Shown here: positions 59,630-64,000 of the stretch, one piece after another | Layout: the number at the start of each line of letters is the position of its first letter | Position numbering within the stretch: position 1 is the stretch's first letter | NCBI GenBank assembly: GCA_028095005.1 | Contig: CM051462.1 | Coordinates: 84,951,846 to 85,015,845, forward strand | Reading direction: 5' to 3' | From: Rhynchospora pubera | Lineage: Eukaryota; Streptophyta; Magnoliopsida; Poales; Cyperaceae | Length of the DNA stretch: 64,000 nucleotides | Program-made: the position numbers and the translations under genes | Notes under the pieces: model-generated | What the model was told of the DNA's origin: nothing | Seen by the model: only the letters and a program-made list of their open reading frames with translations | The model's database searches: none

Positions 59630-61235
59630 ATAGCAATTTTACATATAATAAAGATGTGTGGATGACTTCAAAGGATGCGGATTAAAAGGTGTCTATCAAG
59701 TGAAGTCTTAAAAGATACAATTTAAAAGTTGTATTTTTAAAAGATGCAATCAAGTAGATGTCTCATACACCAAAAGATACCAACATTTTATCTATAAATC
59801 CCACTTTTTACTTTTCACAACCATTTCACATTAAAAATAATAAATATAATAAAGATGCGTGAATAACTCCAAAAGGGTTAGAATTAAAATGTGCCTATCA
59901 AGTGTAATCTTAGAAGGCGCGATTTAAAAATGTATCTTTCCAAAAGATGCAATCGAGTATATGTCTCCTACACCAAAAGGTTCCAACGTTTTATCTATAA
60001 AAAGGGCTCCCATTTTTTTTACTTTTCACAACTATTTCACATTAAAAATAATAGATATTGCATCACTTTTAGATAATAATAATATAGATACAATATTTGT
60101 ACGAGTCACGAAAATTTGGTCCGCAACAAATTGGAAGACGAAAAATACATGGGCCATTAATTTTGTTCTACTAGATGGTAAGGTTATTGTTTTATTTTTA
60201 TTCAATAAATAATTTTTTCTCCTAGATCATTTCAATTTCAATATTTGAAAAGATATAATAAAGATGAGTGGATAGTCCCAAAGGGTGCGAATTAAAAGAT
60301 GCCTATCAAGTGAAGCCTTGAAAGCTGCAATTTAAAAGGTGCATTTTCAAAGGATTCAATCGAGTAGATGCCTCATACACGAAAGGGTACTAACATTTTA
60401 TCTATAAATAGAGCTCCTATTTTTAACTTTTCAAATTAAAAATAATAGATATTGCATCACTTTCAAATAATACCAATATAGACGTGATACGTATACGGGT
60501 TACGAAAATTTGGTTCGTAACAGATAGGAAGACGGGAAATACATGGGCCATGAATTTTATTCTACTAGATGATAAGGTTATTTTTTTATTTTTATGCAAT
60601 AAATAACTTTTTTTCTCCTAGATCATTTCGACTTCAATATTTGAAAAGAATTCGTTTCCATCATTTTTTTCATATTTATTCATTTGGACTAACAATTTTG
60701 TAGACAATATATGAATTCTAAAATAATAAAATTATTGAAATTATAAAAAAATACTTAATTATAATATTAAGTTTCTTTAGGAAAATACTTTTTATTTTGA
60801 TTATTATCTCTATATGATATATATATATATATATATATATATTTGAAATACTTCGAATTATATTCTAATTGCTATTAACTTCTCATTTATATTTAATTAT
60901 TATCATAGTATAAATTAGTCCTTTATGGCAAGAAAGAATATTGTAACTCCATTATGTTCAAAGAATAGGAAGGTCATGTATATTGGCATGAAATCAATTC
61001 GATCATATTGAAAACTAAACCATAAATGAAATGACTTTATTATTTCAATTTTTGTTTTTTTATTGTCATGATCATATTATCTTATATAAAAATATACTTT
61101 AAAAACAAGATACTTTCCTTTAAAATCATTTATCAAATGCAGTTATCGACTTAAAAAAATTAACGACACAATTTTTTATATATTGTTTACACTAACATCT
61201 ATTATCGTCGAGCGAAGCTCGACCTACAGATCTAG
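59630..61235. mobile_element. Probable non-autonomous Helitron
   Basis: The 3' end has a perfect 7-bp hairpin, GTCGAGC-GAA-GCTCGAC (61207-61223), followed eight bases later by terminal CTAG and then T (61232-61236), as expected for Helitron 3' ends. The interior carries diverged direct repeats of an AATAAAGATGNGTGGAT-type unit at about 59646, 59847 and 60254. The surrounding GCTGCTAAAT and ACCGTTGCTAAAGG pieces look like a MITE split by the insertion. The 5' end is not defined exactly, and no Rep/helicase is present. Confidence 0.5.
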
Positions 61236-61457
61236 TTATTAATTAAAAACCGTTGCTAAAGGGCAAATAAAATAATAAAAAAAATGAGAAAGCTGAAGGA
61301 TGATCCCTTTCCCTTCTGTACCACCTGTTTAAATTTGCATTTGTTCTAAAGAAAAATTAGCTAGATTTAATTATGAGATCAAGATACCGCACGCATACCG
61401 TAATAGCAAATCAAAATTATAATTAACAAGCTGGTACGTACCACTATACAATAAAGG

Positions 61458-61540
61458 AAAAGTGTTTGTAGCAGCCTCTGATGCCAAGTAAAAACATGTT
61501 GGAGCAACTCCACGTGGATCATACTCTGTCAAGCTTTTCC
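61458..61540 (-). pseudogene. Cyclin-C-like single-exon relic
   Basis: On the minus strand, after an acceptor-like TTTATGTAG at 61541-61549, the sequence reads KSLTEYDPRGVAPTCFYLAS, closely like the cyclin-box segment of plant C-type cyclins (Mediator kinase-module partner). No donor-like end or neighbouring exon was found, and the frame then drifts into a non-cyclin sequence. It is probably a captured or decayed exon. Confidence 0.5.
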
Positions 61541-62272
61541 TACATAAATAAGAATTAAAGTTACAAAAAAATAAACATTCGAATTACTCAAGATCCAGGA
61601 ATCCAATACATAATTTCTTTATGTCAAAGGATGAAAGGATAAAAGCCTTTAATGCCTTAACAGCTTGTAGCAGAATTCATAATAGTCCACAATTGTACTC
61701 AACTTTGTATCCCATAAGCAAAGATATGATTTTGTAAGTTGTTATCCAAAACCATTTAGAACTCAAATTATACGTAAATGATCAGAGTTGTTAGCTCAAG
61801 GACACTCTGCATTCCAAATATTCAAATGGAAAAACGCTTACCATCGGTCAATTTGAATTTACAAGGGACTGCTGCAGATGTTCTGGTTTTCTTAATTTCC
61901 TCTCTCTAGAACTAGAAGGGAAACAGTTATCTTAATTTTACTATTAACCATTATTATTTTTAATAATAGATATGTAATAATTAATTATGATTAATAAAAA
62001 AATGTCAAAGTTAATTTTATAGCAGGCTAGCAGCTATCTTTTCTGTTGATACAGAAAGAGACGTGAAGTACCAAAGCCTATTGCCAGCGCTAAGGTACTT
62101 TAAAATATTCCCAATAACTTATTGCTAAAGATAGAATTTTGACACGATGCTCATCTCATTTAAATTTCCTTGTACCTTCCTTACGCCTCCATTATCCAAG
62201 CTTATTTAAGCAGAGAGATTCAAGTGGATAATTCAGTGAGCAACACACGTACAGCAATCCTCAAACAAGGAG

Positions 62273-64000
62273 ATGGATACACTACTGAAACGTCTTGATG
62301 AAGCATCTCGTGATGGGGACATTAATAAACTCAAGGAGCTTATGGACGAGGATCCATCACTGTTAGATAGCTTCGATCATGATGTCCCCGAGAGAGAAGC
62401 TTGTGACAACCCTCTTCACATATCAGCATCACTTGGTCATGTCGATTTCACCATCGAAGTTCTTCAGTTCAAGCCAAAGCTAGCGCAGATGCCCAACAGG
62501 GACGGGCGGTTACCTCTTCATTTGGCAGCCGCAAGGGGTCACCTCCAAGTTGTTGAGAAGCTTGTTGATCAGCAGGTGTGTTCATTCATCCTCATTCAAA
62601 GATTATTAGTTAATTAATTAAATTAATTTCAAAGAGAATAATCCAACAATCAGATTAATTAAGTGAAATTTGAGTGTTGCGTGATAACTGATAACTTACC
62701 AATGATCATTAATTGCCTACCAGGAAATGTTAAAATAATTGATGAACAATAAAAACAAACATACATGTCATCATATTTTATCAGCGTGATCGAGATATAT
62801 GCACCATATATATATGCTGCTGGTGCCTACAATGAAGGATTTAAATTGAACTTCACATTAATAGATTATCAAATATTAAAAATACTCAAAATTATTTGAT
62901 TGTCGTCAATGATCCCTTCTCGATTATAAATATATTAAAATTTATTTTGTTTGAAAATATTTTTATAAATTGTTTACAATATGTATGTACTTTTTGTAAT
63001 ATTATTTGGAAATAAATTCAGGATGGCCAAAACTTGTATCTCTATCCCGAAAGCAAATATGGCTACATGCCGGCTCATATTGCCACAATAAATGGTAAAC
63101 ACACCATCATGAAAATGCTGATTGAACGATGCAAAGATGTTCTGGATAAAACTACACATAGAAAGGAAACTCTCATGCATTTGGCTGTCATAGCTAATTG
63201 CATAGACTCCGTCCGCTACTTGATTAATCAAGGTGTCAACCTAAATGAAAAAGATGTTGATGGAAACACATGTCTGCACCTCGCATGCCAAAAGAAAAAC
63301 CATCAAGTACGTATTTTATTTCTTTATTTTTCAGCACATTATTTGTATTTATATAGATAATTAAGCATCAAAATTAGGAAACAAAAATTTGAAACTATCA
63401 TTCATGTTTATCTTCAGATAATCACACATTTGTTGGATCAAGATGGTATAGAAGTAAATTCTATAAATGCAAGGGGCTTAACCCCACTTGATGTACTACT
63501 CGTATACTCGTGCGACTCGGCCACAAATGCATCTTTAGTGAACATGTTAAGAAGAGTTGGTGGCGAAGAAGCTGTGGAACAAGGGACTCCAAAAGCAAAT
63601 TTTAGTAACTCTAAACCTTCTTTCTCAATTCCAAACAAACATAAGGGCAAAACACAGAATGAGGCTCAAACTTTGCTGCTTGTAGCAACATTAGTAGCAA
63701 CTATAACTTTTCCAGCAATCTCAAATCCTCCTGGTGGCTTTATTCAACTTCCATTTGAAAAGAAAGATATGCAATACATTTATAATAATGGTGCCAATAA
63801 CTCGCTTGTATTCAAAGATTGGACTTCTACTGATGCATATCCCGCGGGACGACCAGTTCTTCTTTGGCAGTTAAAAGCTTTTTTTCTGTTGGACTCTATA
63901 GCACTGTTTTCATCAATAAGTGTTATTCTCTTTTTGCTATGTCGGATACCTAGAACGAAGATTGTGATGAAGCTCTTGGCTGGTATTTTGTGGCTTGCTT
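62273..64000 (+). CDS. Ankyrin-repeat protein with PGG domain (ACD6/ITN1-like), 3'-partial
   Basis: Exons 62273-62575, 63022-63306 and 63418 onward have GT-AG introns with phase 0 at both joins; the gene runs past the window end. Residues 1-200 hold ankyrin repeats (DNPLHISASLGHVDFTIEVL, GRLPLHLAAARGHLQVVEKL, GYMPAHIATINGKHTIMKML, ETLMHLAVIANCIDSVRYLI, GNTCLHLACQKKNHQ). The third exon has one more repeat, a linker and the PGG domain (TQNEAQTLLLVATLVATITF then PAISNPPGG), followed by membrane helices (AFFLLDSIALFSSISVILFL). The family sits in membranes and is tied to defence and stress signalling. A TATA-like CTTATTTAAG at 62201 precedes the ATG by about 70 bp. It is intact as far as seen. Confidence 0.88.

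Overview
The window is nuclear DNA of a flowering plant. It is AT-rich, with GT-AG introns, plant-only gene families and dense nested transposons. I lean weakly towards a monocot and cannot name the species. All homology statements come from reading motifs; no search was run.

Layout. 1-461 is a LINE fragment. 462-4678 is a satellite-like array (about 170 bp monomers in a five-monomer higher-order unit), and a second array lies at 32269-34922. From 4680 to about 45125 the window is a rearranged tandem cluster of secreted RNase T2-family genes: a 3' relic (R0, 4680-4779), a broken copy A (only exon 1 remains), and complete four-exon copies B (25145-26613), C (37321-38962) and D (42784-44241). 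A matches C and B matches D, including their flanks, so a two-gene unit was duplicated. All three complete copies carry Tyr in place of the CAS I catalytic His, so they are probably not ordinary ribonucleases.

Insertions. Because the unit is duplicated, several insertions can be compared with an empty site. A 4.06 kb Mutator-like element (5506-9568) has a 9-bp target duplication and a clean empty site near 35652. A 7.14 kb endogenous pararetrovirus of badnavirus/tungrovirus type (11203-18341) sits in intron 1 of copy A, is bounded by a 9-bp direct repeat, and has its empty site at 37446-37454 in copy C. Foldback MITEs, a 3.2 kb terminal-inverted-repeat element, a CACTA end, a Copia element with an internal inversion, a GC-rich hAT-like element, SINE relics and a LINE tail fill most of the rest.

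Right-hand third. Ordinary genes appear here: a CASP-like membrane protein (47535-50058, minus, five exons), a secreted defensin-like protein with an unusual basic C-terminal tail (53458-54336, plus, two exons), an unidentified three-exon gene or relic (55530-56777, minus), a single cyclin-C-like exon relic (61458-61540, minus), and the start of an ankyrin-repeat/PGG membrane protein that runs off the window (62273-64000, plus). Between them lie further hAT-like, MITE, minisatellite and Helitron-like sequences.

The RNase-like proteins, the defensin-like protein and the ankyrin/PGG protein all belong to families linked with defence or storage, but nothing in the sequence shows that they work together.
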